From: Kitasatospora sp. NBC_00240
GTDB taxonomy: Bacteria > Actinomycetota > Actinomycetes > Streptomycetales > Streptomycetaceae
Length of the DNA stretch: 64,000 nt
Assembly (NCBI RefSeq): GCF_026342405.1
Contig: NZ_JAPEMU010000002.1
Span: 248,001-312,000 of the forward strand
Direction: 5' to 3'
A model generated the notes under the pieces. The model made no database searches. It saw only the letters and a program-made list of their open reading frames with translations, and had not been told where the DNA came from. Position 1 is the stretch's first letter. Every line of letters begins with the position of its first letter. Both the position numbers and the translations under genes were made by a program. Shown in pieces: positions 27,456-35,847 of the stretch.

Positions 27456-28792
27456 ATGACCGTGGAAGAGACGAGGGAAGACCAGGCCGACGGGGCGGTG
27501 GCCCGCGTTGCGGCGATCGACATCGCGAAGGCGTCCGGGGTGGTGTGCATGCGGCTGCCTCACGAGGAGCGTGAAGGCCTACGGGTGCAGGAGGTCTGGA
27601 CGGTGGCCTCCACCACCAACGCCGTCCTGGAGCTGGGGGACCGACCGCTCTGCCAGGGCGTACAGAGGGTGGTGATGGGGGGACCGGCAGCTACTGGAAG
27701 CCGTTCTTCTGCCTGCTGGAGGCCCGGGGCCTGGAGTGCTGGCTGGTCAATGCCCGTGAGGCGAAGAACGTCCCGGGCCGCCCGAAGAGCGACAGGTTGG
27801 ATGCCGTGTGGCTGGCCAAGTTCGCCGAGCGCGGCATGGTCCGCGCCTCGTTCGTGCCCCCAAGCCGGTGCAGCAGCTGCGGGACCTGACACGGACCCGC
27901 ACGGCATTCACCCAGGACCGCGCCCTGCACAAGCACCGCGTTGAGAAGCTCTTCGAAGACGCCCAGATCAAGCTCTCCACCGTGGTCTCCGACCTCTTCG
28001 GCGTCTCCAGACGCGCGATGCTGAACACCCTGGTCGCCGGTGAACGCAACCCCCGGGTCTTGGCGGACCTGGCCAGAGACAGCCTGGTCAAGAAGCGCGA
28101 GGCCCTCATTGAGGCGCTGACCGGCCAGTTCGAGGACCACCACGGCCACCTTCTGCGGATCCTGCTGGACACGGTCGACCACTTCTCCGAGAAGATCACC
28201 GAACTCGACCGGCGCATCACCGCATTTGTCGGCGAGATGACCGGGCCGCCCAGCGGGGACGACAACGGCGACGGCAAGACGCCTGCCAGTGCCGGACGAG
28301 CGGGCCGTGAGCTGATCGACTGCCTGGACGCCATCCCCAGCGTCGGAGCGGCCACTGTGCAGATCATCCTCGCCGAGATCGGCCATGACATGAGCCGGTT
28401 CCCCAGCCCGGAGTACCTGGCCTCCTGGGCGAAGCTCTGCCCCGGACCATCCAGTCCGGGACGAAGAACACCACCGGTCCCGCCGGACGCGGCAACTCCT
28501 GGCTCAAGGGCCCCTGGGCGAGGCGGCCAACGCGGCCGCCTGCAGGGACACCTTCCTCGGTGACCGCTACCGGCGCATCGTCAAACGCCGAGGCCACGCC
28601 AAGGCTCTCGTCGCCGTCGCACGCACGCTCCTCGTCATGGCCTGGCACCCAATCAACGACCCCGACGCCCGCTACCAGGACCTCGGTGCCGACTGGCACC
28701 AACGGCACCTGAACAGCACCCGCAAGACCCGCGACCTCGTCCGCCAGCTCCAGGCCCTCGGCCACCAGGCCACCCTCGCACCCGCAGCCTGA
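27456..28792 (+). pseudogene. IS110-family transposase 2, three frameshifts
   Basis: It starts at ATG 27456 or GTG 27462 (GGAGG at 27451-27455): VARVAAIDIAKASGVVCMRL (first Asp of DEDD). It shifts frame near 27680, giving SYWKPFFCLLEARGLECWLV and VPGRPKSDRLDAVWLAKFAE, and again near 27865. A long frame follows: QLRDLTRTRTAFTQDRALHK, KLSTVVSDLFGVS and ILAEIGHDMSRFPSPEYLAS. It shifts a third time near 28440 to RTIQSGTKNTTGPAGRGN, YRRIVKRRGHAKALVAVART and the native end at 28790-28792. All domains are present in order but the gene is dead as sequenced. Confidence 0.82.
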
Positions 28793-29009
28793 TCCTTCCG
28801 ACCCACCCGGATGTCCGTTCCGCTCCGCGCAACGGATGCTGCCGCCTGCCCGGCTGAGGTCCGATTTTCCGTTCAGCATCCCGAGGTGAGCTGACGGATG
28901 CTGACCTGCCGCCGGGAAAGGCGGCAGAAGAGGAGGCCGGCTGCAGAAGGCCTATCGAGCGCGGTCGCAGGAGGCGGCACGCACGGCCTGTGCTGGAAGA
29001 CTGGCAAGT

Positions 29010-29490
29010 GAGGAGGCCGGCGGCTGGTCGTGCTCGGCGACCCGGGAGCGGGAAATTCCACGCTGGCGCTGGTTCTGGCACTGGCATTGGATGGCGTGCC
29101 GAAGAGGGTGCCGACCCGAGTACCCGCAGTACCGCCCTGATCGTGCTGGGTGGGCGATGGCCCGATCACGAAGGCACGCGGTCGATCGTCCTCCAAGCCG
29201 CCACCGACGCTAACCCGAAGGTGGGCAGCACTGCCCTGGGCGTACTGGGGGAGTGGTTGTCGGACCGTGACGGGGCTTGGCACGCCATGCTCAGTGCCGC
29301 CCGCGACAGCAACCCGGACGTGCGGGGCACTGCTTTGCGGATGCTGGGGGAGTGGTGGGCCGACCGCGGGGAGGCATGACTCAGCGTGCTTGAGACGGCT
29401 ACTGACCGACCGGACGGGCGCGTCACTGCAAGGGCAGCAGTGGCAGCGCGATTCGGTGATTCGGCCTTACCCGTCCTCTGCGAAGAGGCT
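29010..29490 (+). pseudogene. NACHT-NTPase/HEAT-repeat protein remnant
   Basis: The first piece reads RRLVVLGDPGAGNSTLALVL, a P-loop where the Walker A Lys is replaced by Asn (GDPGAGKST expected). After a frame change, repeats follow: STALIVLGGRWPDHEGTRSI, QAATDANPKVGSTALGVLGE and ARDSNPDVRGTALRMLGEWW, a HEAT-like pattern. An in-frame TGA (29377-29379) and further repeat-like codons run to the element at 29493. Streptomyces NACHT-HEAT proteins are candidate immunity NTPases. Here the core ATPase is deleted. Confidence 0.55.
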
Positions 29491-29650
29491 ACTGTCCCGT
29501 CCGACTGAAGTTGTCCGGTGATCACGTGTTGGCCTGCGGCGGGACAACTTCACCCGGACACCCAGAGCGGCACGTCCGGGTTGGCCTGGCTCCTGTTCAT
29601 CGAATCCCGTCGGCCGTCCGGCTGTACATGGCCGGTCAGGAGGACATCGC

Positions 29651-29779
29651 ATGTCGACAAGCCCGCAGCTCACAGCTGAGGCCATCCGTTGCGAAGTGGC
29701 CCGTCTCATTAGATCTTGCAGACGTGGGCCCGTTGACCTGCGGGGTGACAGGTTGACCGGCGACTTACTGGTGGAGTGA
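29651..29779 (+). CDS. 42-aa ORF at the left end of the 1.5-kb element
   Basis: ATG 29651 has an ideal AGGAGG (29638-29643) upstream and encodes MSTSPQLTAEAIRCEVARLI to ...LTGDLLVE. The same start and first 15 codons occur in copy R2 (22013 onward), where the ORF is cut. It is probably the leader of a lost transposase gene. Function unknown. Confidence 0.4.
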   Translation: MSTSPQLTAEAIRCEVARLIRSCRRGPVDLRGDRLTGDLLVE

Positions 29780-30001
29780 CAAGGCGTCGCGGAAGACCCG
29801 AAGGTGGTGCTGGTGGCGTGTCTCGTTGATCACGGCGGAGGTGATGCCGCTTGAGCAGGTCTTTGTCAGGATAGCGAGACGCTTGACGCCCGTTTTCGCA
29901 CTGAAGATGGCAGCTTCCTGATCAGAGGCCGCAGCAGTGGACGTGCTCAGGAAGGATGTCGGCGCTGACGATCCTGAAGCTGCCAACGGGCGGTCGACCA
30001 A
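29765..30001 (-). CDS. Hypothetical protein, 78 aa
   Basis: The frame reads AAIFSAKTGVKRLAILTKTC and SAVINETRHQHHLRVFRDAL. Codon positions look coding-like and A+T content is higher than in neighbours. No ribosome site or family is recognised. It may be the 3' end of a longer gene. Confidence 0.3.
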   Translation of the reverse strand: MVDRPLAASGSSAPTSFLSTSTAAASDQEAAIFSAKTGVKRLAILTKTCSSGITSAVINETRHQHHLRVFRDALSLHQ

Positions 30002-30016
30002 ACGATCTCGAACTCA

Positions 30017-30262
30017 TCACTGCGGGTCGTGCCCCTCCCACTCGGAGATGGGCAGTTCCGCAGTCAGACCGTAGACACTCTCGTATTTAGCCAGCCGACC
30101 AGCACTTTGGGCTTCCTGCCACTCGGTCAGCGACGCCGCGACCAGAGCCTTGCTGCCGGGCTCCTGCAACTCGACTTGCCGGATCACGTGCCCATCGGTG
30201 TCCAGCTCGAAGTGGAAGCAGACGGCCTCCTCGTCCCAGAAGCAGCGAAGCCAGCGCGTCAC
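30017..30262 (-). CDS. Conserved-looking hypothetical, 81 aa (cargo gene 2)
   Basis: GTG at 30260-30262 overlaps the preceding stop as GTGA, so translation is coupled. The product VTRWLRCFWDEEAVCFHFEL, HVIRQVELQEPGSKALVAAS and SVYGLTAELPISEWEGHD is acidic and soluble. I recognise no domain. The pair with 30259-30603 looks like a two-gene module (toxin/antitoxin or effector/immunity is conceivable but unproven). Confidence 0.6.
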   Translation of the reverse strand: MTRWLRCFWDEEAVCFHFELDTDGHVIRQVELQEPGSKALVAASLTEWQEAQSAGRLAKYESVYGLTAELPISEWEGHDPQ

Positions 30263-30603
30263 TGGTTCACCGTGTCGAAGGGCTCGTCGTGCCAGCGCCA
30301 GCCGGCGGTACCGTCGTCGTGGATGTGCAGCATGAACTCGGCGACGGGGTTCCCGTCGGGAAACGTCATGGTGAGCGCACTGCAGATCCGGAAGTAGCAC
30401 TTGTCGATCTGCTCCCAGTCCTCCTTGTCGATGGCCCGCTCCTGCTCCGCAAACAGCGGGCGGAACTCTTCAAAGCCGGGAAGTGTCTCGACGTCGGCGT
30501 GCATCCAGGGCCAATCGGCGCCGATCACCGCCAGCCGGGCAACCTCATGGTTGCCGCGGTGGAGTCGCCAGACACTGCCGGTGGCCAGATTCGGGTTGCT
30601 CAT
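30259..30603 (-). CDS. Hypothetical protein, 114 aa (cargo gene 1)
   Basis: From ATG 30603: ATGSVWRLHRGNHEVARLAV, DWPWMHADVETLPGFEEFRP, IDKCYFRICSALTMTFPDGN and IHDDGTAGWRWHDEPFDTVN. It is a compact acidic alpha/beta protein of unrecognised family. The frame stays open upstream to an ATG at 30753 (MDRTRALSDEALLEVAGFDA), so a 164-residue version is possible; neither start has a strong ribosome site. It is translationally coupled to 30017-30262. Confidence 0.6.
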   Translation of the reverse strand: MSNPNLATGSVWRLHRGNHEVARLAVIGADWPWMHADVETLPGFEEFRPLFAEQERAIDKEDWEQIDKCYFRICSALTMTFPDGNPVAEFMLHIHDDGTAGWRWHDEPFDTVNQ

Positions 30604-31000
30604 CTCGCAATGATGGCGATCACCACTGACATTGCGATCCCCATCGCGTCCCCTCAACGGCCGCCGGACCTCGACCCCGTCCTCCACCCAGGTCGCATCG
30701 AAGCCCGCCACCTCCAGCAGGGCCTCATCGGAAAGCGCACGTGTCCTGTCCATGGAACGACCAGCACGGGTCCGGTGAGACAAGCCAGACCAGACTGAGA
30801 CTCAATCCACCCTGAAGGTGAAAACCGGGCACGGCCAGCCACGCGCACCGCGAATCGGCCGACTACCACCTGAGACGAGTGAGACGCCCCGAGGTCCGGT
30901 GAGACCGGACACGAAGGCGCCAGCTGGACAACTTGAGCCGGACGGATCGGCGAGCCGGACAACTTGAGCCGGATGAAGCCACCTGGATCCGGACGGGACA

Positions 31001-31317
31001 GCCACCCCACCCAGTTGGGCACGGTAAGGGTAGCGGTCGCCCAGCTGCTCGCCCTGCTCCGGCATAGGGAGACCGCTACCGCCGCCGTGCTGAGAGAGGT
31101 GGCCGGGCAGGAAGTGGCCATGATGTGGTGTACAGCGAATGAGACGCTCGCCTTGATGAAGGACTGGCCACCCTCCGATTCATCGGGGCGGGCCTAGGGT
31201 CGCGATCTTGTGGTCGCCGAATTATGAGGTCCCCCATCGACAGCGCCGGAACCCGTCCCCGTGCTGCGATCACCTATCGACACATAACGCTGAGCGCCTC
31301 GCCCGTCCCGCTACTGG
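31001..31317. other. Possible 3' fragment; no intact gene
   Basis: The + strand frame to 31197 reads VRVAVAQLLALLRHRETATA and EVAGQEVAMMWCTANETLAL, coding-like but without its own start because it runs out of the element end at 31000. The rest leads into the parB terminator. Confidence 0.3.
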
Positions 31318-31371
31318 CGATGCCGTTGAGGCCCGTACCCCATGAGCGGGGTACGGGCCTCAACGGCATCG
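31318..31371. terminator. Terminator of the parA-parB operon
   Basis: 24-bp perfect arms (31318-31341 and 31348-31371) around a 6-nt loop, 3 nt beyond the parB stop. Confidence 0.8.
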
Positions 31372-31374
31372 ATC

Positions 31375-32568
31375 TCAGGAATTCCTGCTCCTCATCGAGT
31401 TCATGATCTCTGGGAACCTCGGTTCACGCTGCAGGATGGCGAGCAACGCCGATGTCACCTGAACGGCTTGCAGCACGTCCATCGACGCGCGGATGGCCTG
31501 TGCCGTCTGAATGAAGTCATCGGGATTCACTTCCAGAGTCACGGTTCCCGAGCCCTCGGACACGGCGGCATCCCGTTGCTCCGGCACCGCAGGCGTGTAA
31601 ACGCCGTTTACATCCTCGTCCGGGACAGCTGTGTTCGGAGCGGACGGATCAGGCATCGCGCTGGTGTAAACGGCGTTTACACCAGCCCCCTCCTGGCGGT
31701 TCGCAGCCGGACCACCCACCGCGATGTAAACGCCGTTTACATCCTCGTCCGGGACAGCTGTGGTCGGAGCGGACGGCTCCCGTGAGGACCGTTCCGCCCT
31801 GGCGGCAGCCTTCGCCGCCTCCTTCTCCGCAGCAGCCTCCTTGGCTGATCGCGCCCGCTCCAACTGCTCGACTGCCGAGAGTTTCCCTGCCCGCGCCTCA
31901 GCCCCGATCTTGCGGGCGTCCTCGATCGCCAGCTCACCCGTGCCGGCCTGCTCTTGAAGCTCCGGGGTGAGGTGAAGCAGCGCCAGACGCTGACCCACCC
32001 ATGCCCGGGACTTTCCGAGCTTGCGGGCCACAGCCGCCTGATTGCCGTCGTACACCGTGTTGAGGAGCTGCTCGATGGCCTGTGCCTCCTCGAAGGGAAG
32101 CACGCCCTCTCGGTGTGCGTTGGCAACGAGAGCGGCCTCCACCATTTCCGCCGCTGTGGCCACCAGGTCGTCATTCAGGTCCACCCGCAGATTGGCCAGA
32201 CCCGCGCGCTGCGCGGCCAACAGTCGCCGATTGCCGTCCAGGGCCACGAAGTCGGCTCCGCCGACCGCTGCGGCCTGGTCGGGGTGCGCGTCCAGGAACG
32301 CGTCCCGGCTGACCACCGTGACGGGGACGATCTGATGGCGGCTCAGGCTCTCTGCCAGCTCGGCGATCGTCTCGTCGACGATGGTCTTGCGTGGGTTGAG
32401 CGGGTTGAAGACGATCGATGACACCGGCGCCAGGGAGGACCGCCGGACCCGTCCGGTCGCATCTAGGGCCTCGCTGCGCGCGATGGCCTCGTTCCTGCCC
32501 CGCGCCTCACCCTGAGCCAGTGCCCCGAAGGACCCTCCGCCGCCCGCGAGCTTCTTGGCAATGCTCAT
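31375..32568 (-). CDS. parB: ParB-type partition protein with embedded palindromes
   Basis: 397 residues. The N-terminal ParB/Srx nuclease-fold domain includes NPLNPRKTIVDETIAELAES and VALDGNRRLLAAQRAG (the GxRRL box of CTPase ParBs). The helix-turn-helix is QAAVARKLGKSRAWVGQRLA (177-196). After an Ala/Glu-rich coiled coil (230-262) comes a C-terminal region with VNGVY (277-281), VNAVY (297-301) and VNGVY (320-324), each encoded by the 15-bp palindrome. A short dimerisation-like end follows (ASMDVLQAVQVTSALLAIL). Its ATG overlaps the parA stop (ATGA). Three wrecked copies of its 3' end lie at 16.6, 19.3 and 21.7 kb. Confidence 0.92.
   Translation of the reverse strand: MSIAKKLAGGGGSFGALAQGEARGRNEAIARSEALDATGRVRRSSLAPVSSIVFNPLNPRKTIVDETIAELAESLSRHQIVPVTVVSRDAFLDAHPDQAAAVGGADFVALDGNRRLLAAQRAGLANLRVDLNDDLVATAAEMVEAALVANAHREGVLPFEEAQAIEQLLNTVYDGNQAAVARKLGKSRAWVGQRLALLHLTPELQEQAGTGELAIEDARKIGAEARAGKLSAVEQLERARSAKEAAAEKEAAKAAARAERSSREPSAPTTAVPDEDVNGVYIAVGGPAANRQEGAGVNAVYTSAMPDPSAPNTAVPDEDVNGVYTPAVPEQRDAAVSEGSGTVTLEVNPDDFIQTAQAIRASMDVLQAVQVTSALLAILQREPRFPEIMNSMRSRNS
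31597..31740. repeat. Three parS-like palindromes inside parB
   Basis: Perfect 15-mers at 31597-31611 (GTAAACGCCGTTTAC), 31666-31680 (GTAAACGGCGTTTAC) and 31726-31740 (GTAAACGCCGTTTAC). The spacing is 69 and 60 bp start to start. On the parB strand each reads GTA AAC G(G/C)C GTT TAC. Confidence 0.9.
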
Positions 32569-33764
32569 CCGAGCCTCCGACGGATCTCGCGCATGCGTTG
32601 GGCCTGGGTGGACGTGGGCGCGTACATCAGCAGCGGCTGCTTGACGTGCACTGCCTCACGCTGATGCTTGAGGTCGGGTACGACAGCCACGACGGGCGGG
32701 CTCCCGAGGGACTGCCAGTTGTCGAGGGAGGACGTGGCGACGTAGCCCTTACGTTTGTCGAACTTGTTGACGACGAGGCCGAGTCGGTCGATCTCGACTT
32801 CGTAGTCCAGGCTGACCGTTCGGATCTGGCTGTCGAGCATGGCGTAGGCGTCGGCGGAGGAGTCCTCTGCCTCGACGGGGATGAGGACGCCGGAGGCTCC
32901 GATGGCTTCGTTCTTTCGACGGTGCCCGTAGTAGAGGCCGGCGTCCATGGCGAGGCCGAGGTTCGGGGGAGCATCGATGACGATGATGTCGAAGTGCTCC
33001 TCCAACGGGGCGAGGGCGCGTTGAAGGCTCGCTTCACGGGGGCCGCGGACCGAGCCGAGCCGGGAGTCGAGGAGAAACGCGTCGAAGCTGGACGGCAGGA
33101 GGAACAGGCGTCCGTCGAAGTGGTCGGGCGAGATCGGTACGACCTGCTCGAGGAGGGTACCGACGACACGGTCGCGCTCGACCATGTGCGTCACGAGGCT
33201 CTCGCTGCCGGGTGGGACCTGCTTGACTCCGAGCTGGGAGGTGAGGTGGCCCTGCGGGTCGTAGTCGACCAGCAGCGTGCGCCGGCCGGGCAGCGCAGGC
33301 AGTTTCGAGCCGCCGGTCGTGGCGGGCAGTCCAAGTGCTATGGCCTGCCCGAGGCCAGCGGCGACCGTGGTCTTGCCGACGCCGCCCTTCTGGTTGCACA
33401 CAACGATGCGGCGCGTGTACTGGGGGATCGTCAGCTCGTTGAGCGAGGCGGCGTGCGAATCGACCCAGACACGTACGGCCTGGGCGAGGCCCTGGACGAA
33501 GGAGATGTCCCGCCTGGTGCAGTCGAGCTTGAAATCGTCGTACAGACCGGCCGGGAGCCATGTGTTCCAGCTCTCGGCACCGGCGGTGTCGACGGTGGGG
33601 TTCTCCCCGATGGGGCGAGCACGCCACTGCTCGACTGCCTCGGTGACGGCGTCCTGCATGTCGATGCCGAGTTGGGCGGATCGGGTCTTGAGTTCCTGAC
33701 GAAGGGCGACGGGAAGCTTGGATGCCACCTTTTCCCGGCCACCATCGGAGTATGGAGATGCCAT
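32565..33764 (-). CDS. parA: ParA-type partition ATPase with RHH-like N-terminus
   Basis: About 399 residues from ATG 33764 (MASPYSDGGREKVASKLPVA); the frame is also open from ATG 33842, which lies against a palindrome. Residues 1-70 look like a ribbon-helix-helix operator-binding region. The ATPase has a deviant Walker A KGGVGKTT (126-133), Walker A' LLVDYDPQGHLT, Walker B FDIIVIDAPPNLG and VNKFDKR. This suits a type Ia ParA that both segregates DNA and represses its own operon. Its stop overlaps the parB ATG. A parS-like palindrome sits at 33843-33857, in the operator position. Confidence 0.9.
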   Translation of the reverse strand: MASPYSDGGREKVASKLPVALRQELKTRSAQLGIDMQDAVTEAVEQWRARPIGENPTVDTAGAESWNTWLPAGLYDDFKLDCTRRDISFVQGLAQAVRVWVDSHAASLNELTIPQYTRRIVVCNQKGGVGKTTVAAGLGQAIALGLPATTGGSKLPALPGRRTLLVDYDPQGHLTSQLGVKQVPPGSESLVTHMVERDRVVGTLLEQVVPISPDHFDGRLFLLPSSFDAFLLDSRLGSVRGPREASLQRALAPLEEHFDIIVIDAPPNLGLAMDAGLYYGHRRKNEAIGASGVLIPVEAEDSSADAYAMLDSQIRTVSLDYEVEIDRLGLVVNKFDKRKGYVATSSLDNWQSLGSPPVVAVVPDLKHQREAVHVKQPLLMYAPTSTQAQRMREIRRRLG

Positions 33765-33842
33765 GACGTCACCATAGTGGCGCGCGCCGGATTTGGGGGT
33801 ATCCCAGAGGTACGTGTTGCGCCCCGATCCTCGCTCAGGCAT

Positions 33843-33857
33843 GTAAACGGCGTTTAC
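33843..33857. promoter_or_regulatory. parS-like palindrome upstream of parA
   Basis: A perfect GTAAACGGCGTTTAC, 79 bp before the preferred parA start and abutting the alternative ATG. It could be both operator and centromere site. The surrounding 60 bp recur, diverged, at 49305-49370. Confidence 0.75.
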
Positions 33858-34029
33858 CTCACATGGGAAATCAACCTATAAGGTCAGAAATCGGTCACAG
33901 CATCCCGTTGGCGCACTGGGTCGCGGTTCTGCAACCGTCAGCGGCGACGACGGCAGGTGCTGTCCAAGGGAAGCCCCCGACACGAGTTGTCTGGCCGACA
34001 ACGGTGGATGACGTCGTCGGCCCGATGAG

Positions 34030-35847
34030 CGACTCTGTTGCTCTATTCGGGTCGAGGATCAGGCCGCGAGTTGGTGGGCGAGTCGGGTGAGTCGGCTGGT
34101 CTGGGGGCGTCGGGGGCCTTCGGACCAGTGGGCGTCGAGGCGGATGACGTTGGTCGCTGCGGCCGAGTAGGCGTGCTGCAGGCTGACCTTGGGCAGGCCG
34201 CGGTAGCGGGCCCGGCGCAACCCGGTGACGTCCAGGGCCTGGTTGATGGTGCCCTCGACACCGGCGCGGAGGGCGTACCTGGCTTGCCAGGTGTCGGTGT
34301 TCTGCTCGGCGCGGGCGACGGTGACGGTCTCGTGCAGCTCGCGGGGCCGCAGGGTGAGCATGCGGTTGCCTCGTGCCGCGGTGGTGCACTTGTCGCGGGA
34401 CGGGCAGGAGCCGCAGTCGGAGCGGGCGAACTCGATCACGATGGCGTCGTGGCCGTGCTGCTGGACGGGATACCAGCCGGTGCTGGTGCGGCTCTCGGGG
34501 CAGCGGACTTGACGAGTTGTCCAGTCGATGCGGAAGGCGCTCTTGTCGAAGCCGTCGGCGGCTCGGGCCTGCGGGGAGTGGTCGGCCAGCAGCGGTGTGA
34601 TCATGGCGATGCCCTCGTGTGCGGCGGCTGTGACCAGGTCGGCGGAGGGGTAGCCGGAGTCGAGGTAGTGCTCGCCCGGCTTGAGCTGCCGCCCGGTCAG
34701 GCGCTGCTGGATGCCGGCGGTGGCGGTCACGTCCGGCGCGGTCGAGACAGTGGTGGCCACGTCCGTGATCAGGTTCGGGGTTCGGGCGCCGGTCCCGCTG
34801 GCCTTGTCGTCGCAGGTCTCGGTGAGGCGGACCTTGTAGCCGCACCAGAACAGCTCGTCTCCCTTGGCGGACCAGCGGGCGTCCGCGTCGTGGGGGGAGG
34901 CGAGCCGCAGATGGCCGGGCGGGACGCCGTCTTTCTCGGCCTCCCGCTTCCTGACCACCTCCCGTCCCCGGGCGTCGGTGTGCACGTAGTAGGTCTGCAC
35001 GAAGATCCGCCGCAGTAGCTGGACCGCCTCGATCTCCCGCAGCCATACCGGGGCGCCGGGCGCGTGGACCGCGTGCAGCAGTGCGAGCGCGTCCTGGCCG
35101 TAGACCTCGGCCAGCCGGTCCCGCTTCGTCTTCGAGGTGGGCAGCCGCCATGAGTCGACCCTGGCCGCGTAACGCAGTTCCAGCTCCGCCACCGGCATCG
35201 CCTGTCCGAGCCAGGCCGGCGCCGCGATGGCCAGTGCCTCCAGCGCCGCCCGCACGCTCTCCCCGGCCAGCTCCAACCGGTTCAAGTCCCGCACCGCACT
35301 GATGACATGGGTGGAGTCGGTGCGCTGCTTGCCCCCGGCCGCGATCAGCCCCTCCCGGCGGCAGTGTTCCACCAGCCGGTCGAAGAGCAGGCGCTCCATA
35401 CCGTGCTCGACCAACCGGGCCCGGAACTTCGCCAGCACCGTGAAGTCGAACCCCGGATCGGTCAGCTCCAGGCCGACCGCGTACTTCCAGTCGATCGCCC
35501 GGGCCACCATCCCGGCCGCTTGGCGGTCGGTCAGGTTCTCGGCGAACTGCAGCACCGTGACCAGTGCCAGCATCCCCGGTGGCAGGCCCGGAGCCCCGCG
35601 CACCCCGAACGCGGACGCGAACGGCTCGTCCGCGAAGACCTCAGCCAGCCTCTCCCGCACCCGCATCGCCAGCGTCCCCTTCGGGAACGCCGCCGCCGCG
35701 ACCAGCGCCGTCTGCTCCGGGACCTCCGGCAGCCCCACCGCCCTCATCGACACCCGCACCACCCCCGCGACCGCCTGCCCACGAGACAATCGCAAGAGCG
35801 ATCATGCCGCAGTCAGCGATCCACGACCGAATAGAGCAACAGAGTCG
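34030..35847. mobile_element. IS1182-family element 1
   Basis: 1818 bp with 21-bp perfect inverted repeats (34030-34050 and 35827-35847, tip CGACTCTGTTGC). No clear direct repeat could be seen in the flanks. It cuts off the 3' end of the ORF at 35848-36690. Confidence 0.88.
34059..35795 (-). CDS. IS1182-family transposase 1, 578 aa
   Basis: Full length. N-terminal GMLALVTVLQFAENLTDRQA, KYAVGLELTDPGFDFTVLAK and GGKQRTDSTHVISAVRDLNR (first catalytic Asp). The middle has GEHYLDSGYPSADLV (second Asp). The zinc-binding segment is DCGSCPSRDKCTTAARGNRM, and the C-terminal YALRAGVEGTINQALDVTGL carries the Glu. No disruption is visible. It shares roughly half its residues with the copy at 37080-38831. 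Confidence 0.93.
   Translation of the reverse strand: MRLSRGQAVAGVVRVSMRAVGLPEVPEQTALVAAAAFPKGTLAMRVRERLAEVFADEPFASAFGVRGAPGLPPGMLALVTVLQFAENLTDRQAAGMVARAIDWKYAVGLELTDPGFDFTVLAKFRARLVEHGMERLLFDRLVEHCRREGLIAAGGKQRTDSTHVISAVRDLNRLELAGESVRAALEALAIAAPAWLGQAMPVAELELRYAARVDSWRLPTSKTKRDRLAEVYGQDALALLHAVHAPGAPVWLREIEAVQLLRRIFVQTYYVHTDARGREVVRKREAEKDGVPPGHLRLASPHDADARWSAKGDELFWCGYKVRLTETCDDKASGTGARTPNLITDVATTVSTAPDVTATAGIQQRLTGRQLKPGEHYLDSGYPSADLVTAAAHEGIAMITPLLADHSPQARAADGFDKSAFRIDWTTRQVRCPESRTSTGWYPVQQHGHDAIVIEFARSDCGSCPSRDKCTTAARGNRMLTLRPRELHETVTVARAEQNTDTWQARYALRAGVEGTINQALDVTGLRRARYRGLPKVSLQHAYSAAATNVIRLDAHWSEGPRRPQTSRLTRLAHQLAA

Larger units (their letters stand above)
29493..31000. mobile_element. 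1.5-kb element with IS21-like ends and small cargo genes
   Basis: The left tip is TGTCCCGTCCG (29493) and the right tip CGGACGGGACA (31000): perfect 11-bp inverted repeats beginning TG and ending CA. Internal copies of a GGACAACTT.A.CCGGA motif lie near both ends, as in IS21-type termini. Flanks GCTAC / GCCAC may be a decayed 5-bp duplication. Inside are a 42-codon ORF at the left and three minus-strand small genes. Internally deleted relatives lie at 16838-17030 and 21856-22122. No complete transposase is present. Confidence 0.6.

Noticed and set aside
31597..31740. CRISPR-like regular spacing of palindromes
   Set aside because: Only three units, the spacers are coding and related to each other, and there are no cas genes.
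34030..35847. Target duplication of IS1182 element 1
   Set aside because: Flanks GATGAGC and GGAGCGA share no convincing direct repeat.
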